NCBI GenBank assembly: GCA_025765615.1
Contig: JAIVFJ010000074.1
Coordinates: forward strand, 1 to 64,000
Reading direction: 5' to 3'
DNA length: 64,000 nt
Source: Zopfochytrium polystomum
Taxonomy: Eukaryota; Chytridiomycota; Chytridiomycetes; Chytridiales; Chytridiaceae
Shown here: positions 44,640 to 56,427 of the stretch, piece after piece
Numbering within the stretch: position 1 is the stretch's first letter
Layout of the letters: each line of letters opens with the position of its first letter
Program-made: the position numbers and the translations under genes
Notes under the pieces: generated by a model
What the model was told of the DNA's origin: nothing
The model's database searches: none
The model's input: the letters and a program-made list of their open reading frames with translations, nothing else

Positions 44640-45088
44640 GTTCCGCGCTGTGAGGGGTACTCAGTCCTACCCTGTCCATCCCACTGTGCTACTAGCCCTC
44701 CTGTTGTGTTTGAGATTCAGTTCAATGCAAGATAAAACCCCTGGTTGCCCTGTCCTCTCGTTTATTCTGAGGTTGTGTGTGCCCTCAGGAGTGCCCTTCT
44801 GTTTCCTCTCACACTGGCCAGTGGCCATGCGAGAAATCAGTGCTCCTGTACTGATCTTTCAGAGGATTGCCCCTCTGAATGTTCATTCTTTGTGTTGGAG
44901 ACCCCTGTTAGACAGATCAGTAGGGATACTTGGTGGACAAGGCAAGTAGGAAAGTACTAGGGTTGAAACACCCCCTAGACAACAGCCCAATAAAGTTAGT
45001 TTTAGCCTATTATTTGCTTTCCTTCACTCTAGGGCCCTGATCCCAGGGTCAAAGGAGTGAGTAGGAGTGAGAATAGTCTCACACTTCC
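44640..45088 (-). repeat. R2 repeat, copy b (inverted)
   Basis: Reverse complement of copy a, ending GGTCAAAGGAGTGAGTAGG...TAGTCTCACAC. With copy a it forms inverted flanks around the two copia fragments. Confidence 0.7.
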
Positions 45089-45242
45089 TTTTTTGAGAAG
45101 TTTTGTCTTTCAGCATATGCTTTAGGATTGGTTTTCTTCAGGATCTTCCAGTAATCAGCTGTGAATTCTGTTCGTTTTCCAAGACTTCAGCGCAAGGGGT
45201 TCGTTAAATAACAGCCGTCCATGCTTTATCTTCAACTTGAAG

Positions 45243-46140
45243 TGTGAGACTATACTCACTCCTTTGACCCTGGGATCAGGGCCGTTGAGGGAATGAAAGC
45301 AAATATAGGCTAAAACTAACTTTATTGGGCTGTTGTCCAGGGTGTTTCAACACTACTACTAGCCTAGTCCACAAAGTGTCCCTACTGATCTGTCTAACAG
45401 GGGTCTCAAACACAAAGAATGAACATTCAGAGGGACATTCCTCTGAAGGATTGGTGCGGAAGCACTGATTTACTCGCATGGCTGCAGGCCAGTGTGAGGT
45501 CAGAGGAGGGTAAACAGAAGGGCACTCCTGAGGGTGCAACACAACCGCAGAATAAAAGTGAGAAGAGGGCAACAGGGGGTTTATCTTGCAAAGAACCTAA
45601 TCTCAAACACAACAGGAGCAGTTAGTAGTGATGGGACAGACAGGACATGACCTAGTGCCCCTTGTTGTGGAAAGGTGCTGAGGAGCCGTTGTCGTCACCA
45701 GCAACAAGGGAGGGAGAGAGTGGAGTTGACTATGTAGGTGTCAGAAGGTCGCCAGCAGGAAACTTGCATGTGAAAACACCTGCAACTGAGCATGCGCTGC
45801 GCCTGGCTGCAACCTCTCAATCACTCGACCAACAGGCTTTATCACATCGCACTCGTACTCACAGGACTCTCTCACAGCAACAGGACCAAGGCAGGCACTT
45901 GTAGATCAAACTCTCAGGCGCTGAGGGCAGTGCGGAGTGCTGACTCCAGCACCCTTGCACGGGTGGGAGAAAGCGGGAGGCGATGAGTGGTGGCTGCTTG
46001 GCCACCACTATCGCCTCTGCCATCGTCGTTGTCACGGCGAGGTCCTCACTCTAACACAGAGCCAGCAGTGTCATGCCATCACAGGAGGGCCAGCGGCATT
46101 CCCCACCTGTGGCGCCTTATGAGGGGGGCCTCACTAAGTG
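45243..46140 (+). repeat. R2 repeat, copy c
   Basis: Forward R2 copy; similarity to copy a is clear to about 45870. The rest (to a CpG-richer stretch near 46000) is unassigned. 46141-46393 up to the gypsy element holds no gene. Confidence 0.65.
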
Positions 46141-46398
46141 ATGACATACTCACCTGGGTGTGTACCTTCTTCCTCTACCCACTTGACAAGGACCAGATGG
46201 ATTTGAAGGGACTCTGTATTGGTGCCAAAGGACAGAAATCAGATTGAAGGAAAAAGGAAGAGAGAAAATGGCCCAAAAGCAGAGAGAGAGAAATTGACAA
46301 GTCAACCCCCTGACTTGGATCACCCACCACAAATGCTCTAAGTCGCCCAACCTTTGCGTGTATGTACAAGTGCCAAAATAAATAATAAATTAGGCAGG

Positions 46399-46706
46399 TG
46401 TTATGAATCACCCTCTGGAAACCTCTGGAACCTTCTAGAACATTCCTTCATGGAACCTTGTGGAACCTTCTGGAACCTTCTTTGCTTTCCTGACTTGTCT
46501 TGTTGTCATTGGTATCATTGGTATCATTGTATTACTAATTGCTCTTTCTGGAACTTTCTTTGAGTCTTGACAAGGAACACTCTCAAGAGGTATAAAAGGG
46601 GGATGGGGGACCTGTCCCATCCCTCAAGTGAATTATTGTTTCCAATACAATCATCACTCCTCTCAGTTCCTTGTCTGCCTTGTCCTGTCCTGCCCTGTTC
46701 CTGACA
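46399..46706 (+). repeat. Gypsy 5' LTR
   Basis: 308 bp with short internal repeats of TGGAACCTT. TATAAAAG at 46591; GTGAATTAT at 46628, 37 nt downstream, is complementary to the segment just after the LTR and is probably at the transcript start. Confidence 0.95.
46591..46598 (+). promoter_or_regulatory. Gypsy LTR TATA box
   Basis: TATAAAAG in the 5' LTR; the same motif is at 51498 in the 3' LTR. Confidence 0.75.
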
Positions 46707-46708
46707 TC

Positions 46709-46717
46709 ATAATTCAC
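46709..46717 (+). other. Gypsy self-priming primer-binding site
   Basis: ATAATTCAC, two bases after the 5' LTR, is the exact complement of GTGAATTAT at 46628-46636, the predicted 5' end of the transcript. This is the arrangement of the self-primed Tf1/sushi chromoviruses. Confidence 0.7.
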
Positions 46718-46746
46718 ATCACCCTCTCCTACTACTCTCTGCCATC

Positions 46747-47670
46747 ATGTCTGACCCAAACAACACCTTCCCTGATGCAACTGCCTTCCAAGCCTTGATG
46801 GACCAATTACAAGCCCTTTCAAGACAGACACACCAACTTCAAGAACAAGTCCTTCACCAGCAGCACCAGCTTCAACAACAACTTCACCAACAAGAACATC
46901 AAGCTCTTCCCCTGCCCCAAGCCAACCAAGCAAGAGAGCCCAAGGTTCCCAGCCCTGACAAGTTCACTGGGCTGGCCAAAGACCTTAGGAACTTTATGGC
47001 CACTGTGGAGAATGTCATCCTTCTCCAACCTTCAAGATTTCCCAGTGAGCAAGTCAAGGTTCTTTTCACAAGCACCCTCCTGTCTGGTCAAGCTCAATCA
47101 TGGTACAGATCTCTCCCAAGCACACCCACCACCCTGCAAGAGCTCTGGGAGGGGCTGGAAGCTACCTTTGGTGACCCCTACGCATCTTGGACAGCAAGAT
47201 CCAAGCTCAAGCATATCAAGCAAGGAAAGCAATCTTGTGTGGCCTACACCAACCAATTCAAGCAACTAGCCAGAGACTCTGGATACAATGATGCAGCTCT
47301 GATGGAGCTGTACCATGATGGTCTCCATGAGTCCATCCAAGACATGTTCTCCAAGTCTCTGCACATCCCTGAGACCTTGGAAGAGTACATTCTCCTTGCC
47401 ATCAAGATTGACAACAGACTCTACTCCAAGAGGCTGAAGCAAAGACAAGTAGGAACTACATCAAGACCTACCCCAGCCCCTCAAGCTCTTACAGTTCCTG
47501 AACCCATGCAAGTGGATGCAGTTGAGATACTTCCTAAGGGTCCGCTGAGCCAAGAGGAGAAAACAAGGAGGGCCCAGCAGGGACTGTGTTTCTACTGTGG
47601 CTCCAAGGAGCATGCTGTCAAGGACTGCCCAAGGAAGAAGCACCCAAACTCCCAGGTCCAGGCTCACTGA
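46747..47670 (+). CDS. Gypsy Gag with CCHC zinc knuckle
   Basis: 307 residues. An N-terminal glutamine/histidine-rich coiled stretch ([17 protein letters not shown]), a capsid region ([50 protein letters not shown]) and a zinc knuckle [14 protein letters not shown] near the C-terminus. It forms the particle and packages RNA. The last 85 bases overlap the pol frame; a C CCA AAC heptamer lies 18 bases before its stop. Confidence 0.95.
   Translation: MSDPNNTFPDATAFQALMDQLQALSRQTHQLQEQVLHQQHQLQQQLHQQEHQALPLPQANQAREPKVPSPDKFTGLAKDLRNFMATVENVILLQPSRFPSEQVKVLFTSTLLSGQAQSWYRSLPSTPTTLQELWEGLEATFGDPYASWTARSKLKHIKQGKQSCVAYTNQFKQLARDSGYNDAALMELYHDGLHESIQDMFSKSLHIPETLEEYILLAIKIDNRLYSKRLKQRQVGTTSRPTPAPQALTVPEPMQVDAVEILPKGPLSQEEKTRRAQQGLCFYCGSKEHAVKDCPRKKHPNSQVQAH
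47643..47649 (+). other. Putative -1 ribosomal frameshift heptamer
   Basis: CCCAAAC fits X XXY YYZ in the gag frame (codons CCA AAC), and pol is in the -1 frame. It sits in the gag/pol overlap, six codons before the gag stop. Confidence 0.6.
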
Positions 47671-50600
47671 GGGGCAATTCCCAGGACCCTCCTTCAAGCT
47701 GCCCCTGTTTCATCACCACCACCAGCACCACAAACACCTCAGATTCCAAGCCCCACCAACTCACCATGGATGTCAAGATTCAACTCTCACCCAAGCCAAC
47801 CATCACAACCAAGGCCCTTATCGACTCTGGATCATCCTGCAACATCATTGATGCCACCCTTGCCAAGTCTTGTGCCATTCCCACCATCAAGAAATCCACA
47901 CCCCTCAAGGTCCACTTTGCCAATCATGCTCTGTTCAAGGAAATCAGCCATGAAACCAAGCTAAACCTCCACATCCAAGACTTTCCACCATCCATGGTCA
48001 ACCTGGAAGTATTGGATCTTGGCTCACCCACATTCTCTGTCATCCTGGGATTACCATGGCTGCAAGCCCAGAACCCTGACATTGATTGGGTCACTGGTCA
48101 AGTCCAACCTCCACCAATTGGAACAGTCACCCAAAACTCAAGTCAAGCCCCCAAGTCTCATGCTCTCAAGCCCTTGATTCAAGATTCACAGCCAGCCAAG
48201 ACTCAAGTTCCACAGTTCACAGTTCACAGTCAAGATTCAAGTAGAGCTCATAGAGCTCACAGTCATGGCCAAGACTCTAGTTCACAGAACCCACAGTCAA
48301 AGATTCAAGTACCACAGTTCACAGTCCACATTCAAGATTCAAGTTCCACAGCTCACAGTCTTTGCCAAGAACAGAACTCTCAGTCAAAGATTCAAGAATC
48401 ACAGTTCCCAGTCAAGAATTCATGCCCCACTGCTGAAGAGCACAGGAACTTGGACCCATCAGATCTTTTGCTGGCATCCAAGCTACCAAAAGAATATCTC
48501 CCGTATGCTCATGTGTTTTCCAAAACCAAGGCAGACCCGTTACCAGCTCAGAGGCCTCATGACTGTGAAATCCCACTCAAGGATGAAACTTGCAGCCCAC
48601 CTTTCAAGCCACTGTACCACCTCTCTCCACCAGAAGCCAAGGCCCTCCAAGAATACATTGAAGAAATGCTGAACAAGGGATTCATCCAACCTTCCAAGTC
48701 ACCAGCTGGAGCTCCCATCTTTTTTGTCAAGAAGAAGGATGGGGGACTGAGACCCTGTGTGGACTACAGAGATCTCAATGAGATGACAGTCAAGAACCGC
48801 TATCCACTGCCTCTCATCTCTGAATTACTGGACAAACTGAGCCATGCAAGGATATTTTCCAAGATTGACCTCAGAGGTGCCTACAATTTGGTCAGAATTA
48901 AGCCCCAGGATCAATGGAAGACTGCCTTCAGGTGCAAATATGGTCACTTTGAGTACTTGGTCATGCCCTTTGGACTTACCAATGCTCCAGCTATTTTCCA
49001 AGGCATGATGAATGACATCTTCAGGGATATTCTGGACCTTTTTGTCATTGTCTACCTGGATGATATCCTGGTATTTTCGTCTGACACTGCAAGCCATATG
49101 GGACATGTCAAGACTGTCTTGGAGAGACTCTGACAGCATCACCTCTATGCAAAGCTGGAGAAGTGCGAATTCCACAAGACCTCCATTGAGTATTTGGGGT
49201 TCATTGTGTCTGACAAAGGGATCTCCATGGCACCAGACAAGATCCAAACTATTCTTGAATGGAAGGCTCCAAATTCCATCAAGGATGTTCAAAGCTTCCT
49301 TGGGTTTTGCAACTTCTACAGAACCTTCATTGCCAACTATTCTGCCATAGCCAAGCCTCTCACTGATCTCACCAAGAAGACCACCAAGTTTGAATGGACC
49401 CCAGCAGCAGAGCAAGCCTGGCTAGCTCTAAAGACAGCAACCACAAGTGCACCACTCCTTAAGCATGTGGATCCCTTGCTTCCCTTCACCTTGGAAACTG
49501 ATGCCTCAGACTATGCCCTCGGTGCTGTTCTGTCCCAGCCAAGCTCTCAGGACCCCTCTGCTCCTCTGCATCCAGTGGCATATTACTCCAGGAAGCTGAA
49601 CAGTGCTGAGTGTAACTACACAGTCCATGACAAGGAGTTGCTTGCAATTGTGGAAGCATTCAAATTCTGGAGACACTACTTGGCTGGTTCTAAAGGCATC
49701 TCTGTCTATTCTGATCACAAGAACCTCACCTTCTTCAGGGCAAGGAGGTTGCTCAAGCAGAGGCATGCCAGGTGGGCTGAACTGCTCTCTGAGTATGACT
49801 TTAAGCTGTGCTATTCTCCTGGCCACCTTAACATTGTGGCTGATGCCCTGTCAAGAAGAACAGACCTTGCACCTGAAGGGGGAGATGGTTTCACCCCACC
49901 ATCCAAGACACACCTTTCATTGCTTCCTGACAGTGTGTGAGCCAATGCTATTTCCAAGGACCCCAAGCCTCACAAGATTCAAATCAGCCAAGAAGAGGAA
50001 AAACTTGAGATACTCAAGACAAGGCATGATGCAGCAACAGCTGGACACCCAGGAGAGCACAAGACATATGAGCTTGTTTCCAGAGACTTCTACTGGCCAG
50101 GCATGAGGAAGTACATCAAGAACTATGTCAGCAGCTGTGAAACCTGTCAAAGAAACAAATCCAGCAGACACAAGCCCTATGGACTTCTGGAGCCCCTCCC
50201 AATTGCCATCAGCCCTTGGTCATCAATATCCATGGACTTCATTGTGAAACTGCCCCCATCCCATGGATTTGACTCTATCCTTGTTGTCATCTGCAGAAGG
50301 ACAAAGTTGGCCCATTTTATCCCCTGCACTGAGAATATAGATGCACAAGGAACAGCAGACCTGTTTTTGCAGCACATATTCAGGCTCCATGGGCTGCCTC
50401 AGTCAATCATCAGTGACAGAGGACCTCAGTTCAGATCTCAATTTTGGAAAGCACTCACAGCAGCCCTTGGAATCAAGTCTCAACTGTCAACTGCTTGTCA
50501 CCCTCAGACTGATGGACAAACAGAAAGAACAAACCAGACTCTGGAGCAGTATTTGAGGTGCTATGTCAGCTATCAACAGGATGATTGGCCCACCCTCCTT

Positions 50601-51305
50601 CCACTGGCAGAATTTGCTCTCAACAATTCTCTCCACTCAAGCACCCAGCTATCTCCTTTCTTTGCAACCTATGGCTTCAATCCAAGAGGAGATCTTCTGG
50701 GACAAGAGACCCTATCCAATGTCCAAGCTCCTGCTGCGGCTTCACACTTACATAAGCTCAAGATCATCAACTCCTTCCTGGACTCCACCCTGAAGCAAGC
50801 CCAAGAAGATGCCTCAAGATTTGCCAACACTCACAGAATGGACCATGACCTTGCTGTGGGTCAGCAAGTTTGGCTTCTGAGGAAGAACTTGCAGACCAAA
50901 AGACCAAGTCCCAAGCTAGACAACCTCAAGTTGGGACCTTTCAAGATCTTGGAGCAAATCAATCCAGTCACCTTCAAGCTGGATCTCCCTGCATCCATGA
51001 AGATCCACCCAGTTTTCCATGTCAGCCTTTTGGAGAAGTTTGTGGCCAATTCCATTCCAGGCAGAGTTGTTCCTCCTCCTCCTCCAGTTGAGGTAGAAGG
51101 TGAAGAGGAATTTGAGGTTGAACAAATCTTGGATGCCAAGTGGTTTGGAAGAACACTCAAGTTCCTTGTTAAGTGGAAAGGTTACTCAGATGCTGACAAC
51201 ACCTGGGAACCTGAGTCAAACCTCACTCACTGCCAAGACCTTCTGCTCAAGTTCAAGACCAGGTACCCCACCAAGTTGCAGAAGAGGCCTAAAAGGGGGA
51301 GATGA
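47650..51305 (+). CDS. Gypsy Pol: protease, RT, RNase H, integrase, chromodomain
   Basis: One frame of about 1,218 codons. Protease [13 protein letters not shown] and [37 protein letters not shown] and YLDDILVFS; RNase [13 protein letters not shown]; integrase with the HHCC region ([12 protein letters not shown] ... CETCQRN) and DDE residues in [18 protein letters not shown] and [14 protein letters not shown] chromodomain closes it ([28 protein letters not shown]), which would guide integration to chromatin. In-frame TGA codons at 49131 and 49938 sit where arginine (CGA) is expected in the first case; both could be single C-to-T changes. The final TGA touches the 3' LTR. Product is read from a -1 shift out of gag. 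Confidence 0.94.
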
Positions 51306-51614
51306 TGTTATGAATCACCCTCTGGAAACCTCTGGAACCTTCTAGAACATTCCTTCATGGAACCTTGTGGAACCTTCTGGAACCTTCTTTGCTTTCCTGA
51401 CTTGTCTTGTTGTCATTGGTATCATTGGTATCATTGTATTACTAATTGCTCTTTCTGGAACTTTCTTTGAGTCTTGACAAGGAAGACTCTCAAAGGGTAT
51501 AAAAGGGGGATGGGGGGACCTGTCCCATCCCTCAAGTGAATTATTGTTTCCAATACAATCATCACTCCTCTCAGTTCCTTGTCTGCCTTGTCCTGTCCTG
51601 CCCTGTTCCTGACA
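51306..51614 (+). repeat. Gypsy 3' LTR
   Basis: 309 bp, about 99% identical to the 5' LTR, preceded by the polypurine tract AAAAGGGGGAGA and followed by the GCAGG duplication. Confidence 0.95.
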
Positions 51615-51619
51615 GCAGG

Positions 51620-52009
51620 CGTGGGGTTCAGCCTGTCAGGCACCCCACCCCAAGGCAGTTGGGCAGTCTCCATTAGGTACCGAAAAAGAAAATATGTTGG
51701 GAAAACCCTGGCACACTGTAAAGACAAAAGTAATAAAAGCGGTCCCAATAATAAAGGCAGGTTAGCTGCAAATACACTTTGATAACGCCTTGGAAACTAA
51801 AGAACCAGGAATAATAATAGGGTCCCAATCCTTGCAGTTTTTATGACAGGTACACTTTTTTTTGCAAATAATTCCCTAGACTTTATCATTGAGACTTCAG
51901 TGTAGTCTCACAGGAGTAGGTGCGTCAGATTCTAGGTCTTTCAATTTCTGTTTCAATTTCTTTTGGTTTTCTTGCAGCATTCTGTTGTGCGATTAGGTGA
52001 GCTAGGGTG
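51620..52009. other. No gene seen
   Basis: CpG-poor, repeat-like DNA between the gypsy element and the integrase remnant; short frames only. Confidence 0.4.
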
Positions 52010-53110
52010 AGTCAATCAAAGGTTCATACAACATAATGTGCTGTATAATTTTTAGGTAATGCGTCAGCTTCATCTTCTTCATCAAGGTAAACCTCAGTTA
52101 ATTCATCAAGTTCGACATCCATGGGTTGGGAAAGGACTATGATCATGGGAGGGGAATTTCCATCCCACAGATTTTGACCATCAGGTGAGATGGAAATGTC
52201 AGGATTAATCAAACCTGACCGGTTGGGGCCAGTTATTCATGCCAGAACCGCAGGTTTCACACAGAATCAATAGTACAGTGTCCTTGGGGATGGTAGGGTT
52301 CAATGTCATCATCCTCGGGGTAGAGGGTATCTTCAAGGGCATAGACATATTGTAGCTCCCAAGAGAAGGGGTAGAATTGAGAAACACAGCAGTACAGAAT
52401 TCCTTAAGAAGTTGTTACTTTAAACAGAAGTTCCACCTTCGTCTTGGACTTGTCTGTGGTGTTTGGGTAAAAACAATGTACAAGATGTCGAGATTATGCA
52501 TTTCAACCAAGTCTCTCAGAGTGTTCTCAGCAGATGGCTCAGTGGGATAAGGATAAGGTCTTAACTTCTTTGGGATTTGAACAAGGAGGGTAAATCGCAA
52601 ATCGTGGGTGGTGAGATAAGCGATTCAAAGGTTTGAGGAGCCTGGGACTCCAGGTAAGGATTCTTCAAAGTTATCTTTGGCTTTCCTTTGGGTTCAACCT
52701 GAGTGATAAACGCAACAGTATCAGTGTCAGAGTCGTTATCAAGGTCACTAGGCTGCTGGATAGTGAAAACGTTAGAGACAGTCTTTGGATTAGGGAAAGT
52801 ATCGTTGTCACTTGCGGTGACTCCGAAGAAAAGGTCTGGGAGCAGTTGACATTCTCTTCCGTGCAATAGGAAAAACGGGGTATCCCCTGGGATGTGTTCT
52901 ATACGCAAACAATACGTCGATCTTAGGCTATCTTCGTGAGTGTACTCGTTAACTAGGCATAGATTACAGTTTTAAGTGTTTTACCTTTTGGCTGTACCGT
53001 TAGCTCTTGGCCGGTATGGCGAAGTAAAGGTCTGTTTCATTCCTAGAATGCATCTGATAGCGTCAAGAATGGTGGACTGGAGAGGTTGTCTGTTATCAGA
53101 GTGCATAAAT
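52010..53110 (-). pseudogene. Degraded gypsy-type integrase and C-terminal region
   Basis: On the minus strand, SDNRQPLQSTILDAIRCILG and FTSPYRPRANGTAKR (about 53100-52985) match the integrase core (SDNG...SPYxPQxNG), and IEHIPGDTPFFLLHGRE (about 52905) matches the segment after it. Stops lie between the pieces. Further frames to about 52010 are acidic and unassigned. A different, older element than the chromovirus at 46399. Confidence 0.75.
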
Positions 53111-53811
53111 TCCTTTGTCGGTGTGTGCAAAGGCTCCAAGGAGTTTTGCTCAACGAGTACATTGCGGGGAAAAGTCCTTCATCTCCGGCATCCGAAAGGG
53201 GGCACAGCAATCTCAAAATCACCCTCGAACACCTGTTTCGAAATCGCACCTGTTACCAGGTCTCGCGCAAATCCAGCACCGCCAGTGTGGTACATTGACG
53301 ATTCGGGCTGCCTGATCCAGTACCGAGGGGCAGGAAAGTTAATAATTTCTCGTACGACCTCCACAGGTTTCGGTCCTTTCCGGGCAACAACATCCGCAAT
53401 TGCGTCGGAAACTGCGCAGGTGAAGGTGGCGGAGGCGTACGAGGAGAGTGACGGTGTTATTGAAGAGCGTCGACAGCTTGGACTAGAAAGTGCCGTGGAG
53501 CAAGGTCTGAGAATTTTGGTCCGGCTTGCGTCGTCTTGACCGCGGCCTCTTGTTTCCCTCAGTCGCTTCTGAAGCTTTAATCGAACCTTTGACGTTCACG
53601 CCGAAACTGGGTCCAGCCGAGTAGAGGAGGTTGGAGATGAAGGCGATAAGAAGTGCAACCAGTTGCGCCTTCAGTCCGTTTGCGCAAGGACCTCACACAG
53701 ATTCAACAAGGACATTACCTTGTTTGTCGGGCAGTTGAGGCGGACGAACCCACCACTTTATTTTACATCAAGCAGTTTTACAGGGTCCGCTCCAACGCCG
53801 CCTCCAATCGC
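53111..53811 (-). other. CpG-rich border region with an unassigned frame
   Basis: Composition switches to the host type here. A minus-strand frame reads TFTCAVSDAIADVVARKG and EVVREIINFPAPRYWIRQPE from about 53430 to 53179 and looks protein-like, but I recognise no family and see no start. The rest is the 3' flank of the Zn2Cys6 gene. Confidence 0.35.
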
Positions 53812-56343
53812 TCACAACGTTTCCACCTCGCCGCCGCTCTCGCCCGCCGCCGGCGCCGCCAAAATCTGCGCGCGCAGACTCGCCAAAAGCAGCATGAGCG
53901 CGCCCGTTCCGGACCACACTTTTGCCATCCCCGCCATCGCTCTCAAAAACACGCTGCACGCCCTCGCCATTCGATCCGCGACCGGCGGCGCTGGCGGTGC
54001 CGGCGGCGACATCGCGGCAGGCGCAGCGGCACCTACGGCAGCGGCGGCGGCGGACCGCTCTAGGAGCGACGCAACCAGACCGGCGTGCAGCACGAACCAG
54101 CCGAGGATGCCGAGGGAACGTGATCTTGCGGTCGTAGAACGCGCCCCGCGTGTCCTGCGGCCGGATCGCGCCTTCCAGCGTGTCGAGGAGGAACGCAGCC
54201 ATCCGCTGCACGTGGTCCGCGCAGACGGCGGCGTGTGCCGAAGCGGCCCAGGCTCGGAGGAGCGGTGCGCCAAGCTCGCTGTCGAGCGAAATGGTGGCGG
54301 GGGATTCCCCTGCTGCTGCTGCTACTGCTGCGGCAGCGGCGGCGACAAGGCGGTCGATGACGCTGCGCGGAGAGAGTGGAGGAGGAGGCAGCTCGAGTGG
54401 TAAAAGAGCACAATAAAGTCGGCCGCTTCGTACGCGCCGCCGCATGCCACCGAACCGTCGCCCACCGCATGAAACGTGTCCTGGCTACGCTTCCAGAGAT
54501 CGAGCATCGCGCGCGACTTTAACAATAACGGGTGGTCGATGGGCGGGACAAGTGCGAGAAGAGAGTCTCCTTTCGCGACCTTGGGCTCCCAGGCTCGATT
54601 GGCGTTCTGATTTGATATGCGCAGGAGATAGAGTATCCCGATGGTGCGAGACCAGAAGGGAAGCAATACAAGAGGGAGGTTGGAAGTGTAAAGAACATCT
54701 GATTCGTCAAAGGCGCTGACTACTTCCCTCCATAGCGGCGCAGGATCTTCTGCGGTCGGCAAGTCTCGCTGCCAAGTCGTTTCACTGGCTGCAAGAGGAA
54801 GGTCCATACACTCTTCAATTTGGACGAATGGCGGAGAATTTGATGCGGTCGACATGAGGACATCAATTAGAAAGAGGAGCCACCTGCCGGTCGACTTTGT
54901 CGTAAATAAACCGACACGGAGCGGGGACTAAAATGCAAAACGAGGTAGGTTCACCATAGGCGTATCCGTGATTGCCGCGCAATCCAATTGTTAACGGGAA
55001 GGCCCTGGTTCAACTTAATTTGTCGTGCGCACGCGATGCCCATAGCAAGCCACCGTTGCCCCATGGCTTGCATAGCGGGCCCGACCGTCCAACAGACAGT
55101 AGAAGATCAGGTAAGCCAGGGCTTGGAGGGGTTGAAGCGCGTGCTCGTTGGCGGCAAAGTGTGGCGCGTCGAGCGCCAGCCCGCATTCGTGTGTTGGCAA
55201 ACCATCGATTCCGCTGATGACGGGGACCACCAACCGCTTTGCGCGTTCAAACAAGACGAAACCGTCCTGCGGCATGAACGAGAAGCGGCTGGCCACGGCC
55301 TCCAAGGCCAGCTTGACGAGCGGCGAGTACGACGCCAGCGAGGCGCGGTGGAGAATCGGGAGTGCCGTTTGCGGTTCCTGGAGCGAAGAGAGCAAGAGGA
55401 GGTGTTGCACGTCGGTGGAGGGCAGCGCTGGCATGTCGTCGAACGGTGGTGAACAGACGCGGCACGCGTACGGTTGGAGGCGCGGACGCTGAAGCCGGGG
55501 AGAGCGGCCACACGGAGAGGGAGGACGATGAGGAGGAAACAGCGGCCCCTGGTGATCTCGGGTCGAGGGCGAACACTCCCGTCTGTCCGATGGCGGAGGG
55601 CTTGCCCGCTGCGGGCGGGTACCGGCAGGCGCCCCTCGGTGAGAAAACGCAGCGTTGGGTGCGATCGGTGCAGTGGCCGCACGTCTCGCTGCCGGCGGGG
55701 ACCACGCACCGCAGCTTTCTTCGTATGCAAAAGTCACACGCTTTGGAGCCGCGGGTTCCGTTTCCTTTTTTCTCGGGGCTGCTCCTCGAAGTGGCCCAGT
55801 GGAGTCGAATATCGTCCGGTTGGTTGCGGAGTCAGCAGCCCGGTCGTTCCAGGGGGGCGTTGCGAGTTGCAGAAGAGGAGGCTGCGGAGTCCCGAAAAGT
55901 TGCATGTGGATGGACTCAGGTGTAATTGGTGGTGTTTGGGCGACGAGATGCCACAGACTGTGGAGGTCTGCTCCAACTGCGAGCGAAGCAGAGAGCGAGA
56001 ACGGAGACGGAGGCGGCAGAAGTGAATGGACATGACTATGGTGGGGAGGAGGAGGAAGAGGAGGATAAGGAGATGCGCTTTCGAAGCCGATTCCACCGCT
56101 GCGCGAGTCAGTGTCATCGTCGCCGCCGTCGTCGTCATCGTCGTTGTCGGCGTCTTTCTGGTGGAAGTCACCGCTGGCGGTGACGGTGGATCCGAGTAGG
56201 ATTGACAGGAGGTCTCCGTCAACCCTGCCCTCCGCCATCAAGTTGGTTAATTTTTCATTGAGTCCAGGACTCGGACCGAACCTCCGCGCGGCAACAGCCG
56301 AAAAGGATAAAGGTAATATAACGAGGCACAGCAGTTCACTCAC
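53812..56343 (-). CDS. Zn(II)2Cys6 fungal transcription factor
   Basis: The DNA-binding motif ACDFCIRRKLRCVV ... CGHCTDRTQRC (C-x2-C-x6-C-x8-C-x2-C-x6-C) is at about 55725-55640. The fungal middle homology region follows: PILHRASLASYSPLVKLALE, ASRFSFMPQDGFVLFERAKR, LQALAYLIFYCLLDG, then MQAMGQRWLAMGIACARQ, and after an intron near 54955-54905 LIDVLMSTASNSPPFVQ and FIVLFYHSSCLLLHSL; a C-terminal helical part (GILGWFVLHAGLVASLL) ends at 53812. These pieces lie in more than one frame: N-terminal part and middle region share a frame, the zinc cluster is in another, with further one-base slips near 55075 and 54400. An acidic stretch (DADNDDDDDGGDDDTD) precedes the cluster. It would regulate transcription; targets unknown. 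The start at 56343 is provisional. Confidence 0.75.
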
Positions 56344-56427
56344 ACACCATGTTGAAACACCATGTTGAAATGAAGTATACAGAAACTATGTAATAAGTAT
56401 AGAAGGTATTGTGCAGTCTGATTGGGT

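Larger units (their letters stand above)
46399..51614 (+). mobile_element. Ty3/gypsy chromovirus, nearly intact
   Basis: LTRs at 46399-46706 and 51306-51614, both TGTTATG...CCTGACA. The 5-bp duplication GCAGG lies at 46394-46398 and 51615-51619. The LTRs differ by about three substitutions and one indel, so the insertion is young. Gag, protease, RT, RNase H, integrase and chromodomain are in gypsy order. Pol is interrupted only by two in-frame TGA codons. CpG is nearly absent. Confidence 0.96.

Noticed and set aside
42079..45088. Autonomous terminal-inverted-repeat DNA transposon
   Set aside because: The enclosed sequence is copia pol in two orientations, no transposase is seen and no target duplication flanks the R2 copies.
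49131..49940. Genetic-code change with TGA read as an amino acid
   Set aside because: The transgelin gene, the gypsy gag and gypsy pol end in TGA at sensible places, and the protease and eRF1 end in TAG and TAA, so all three codons appear to work as stops.
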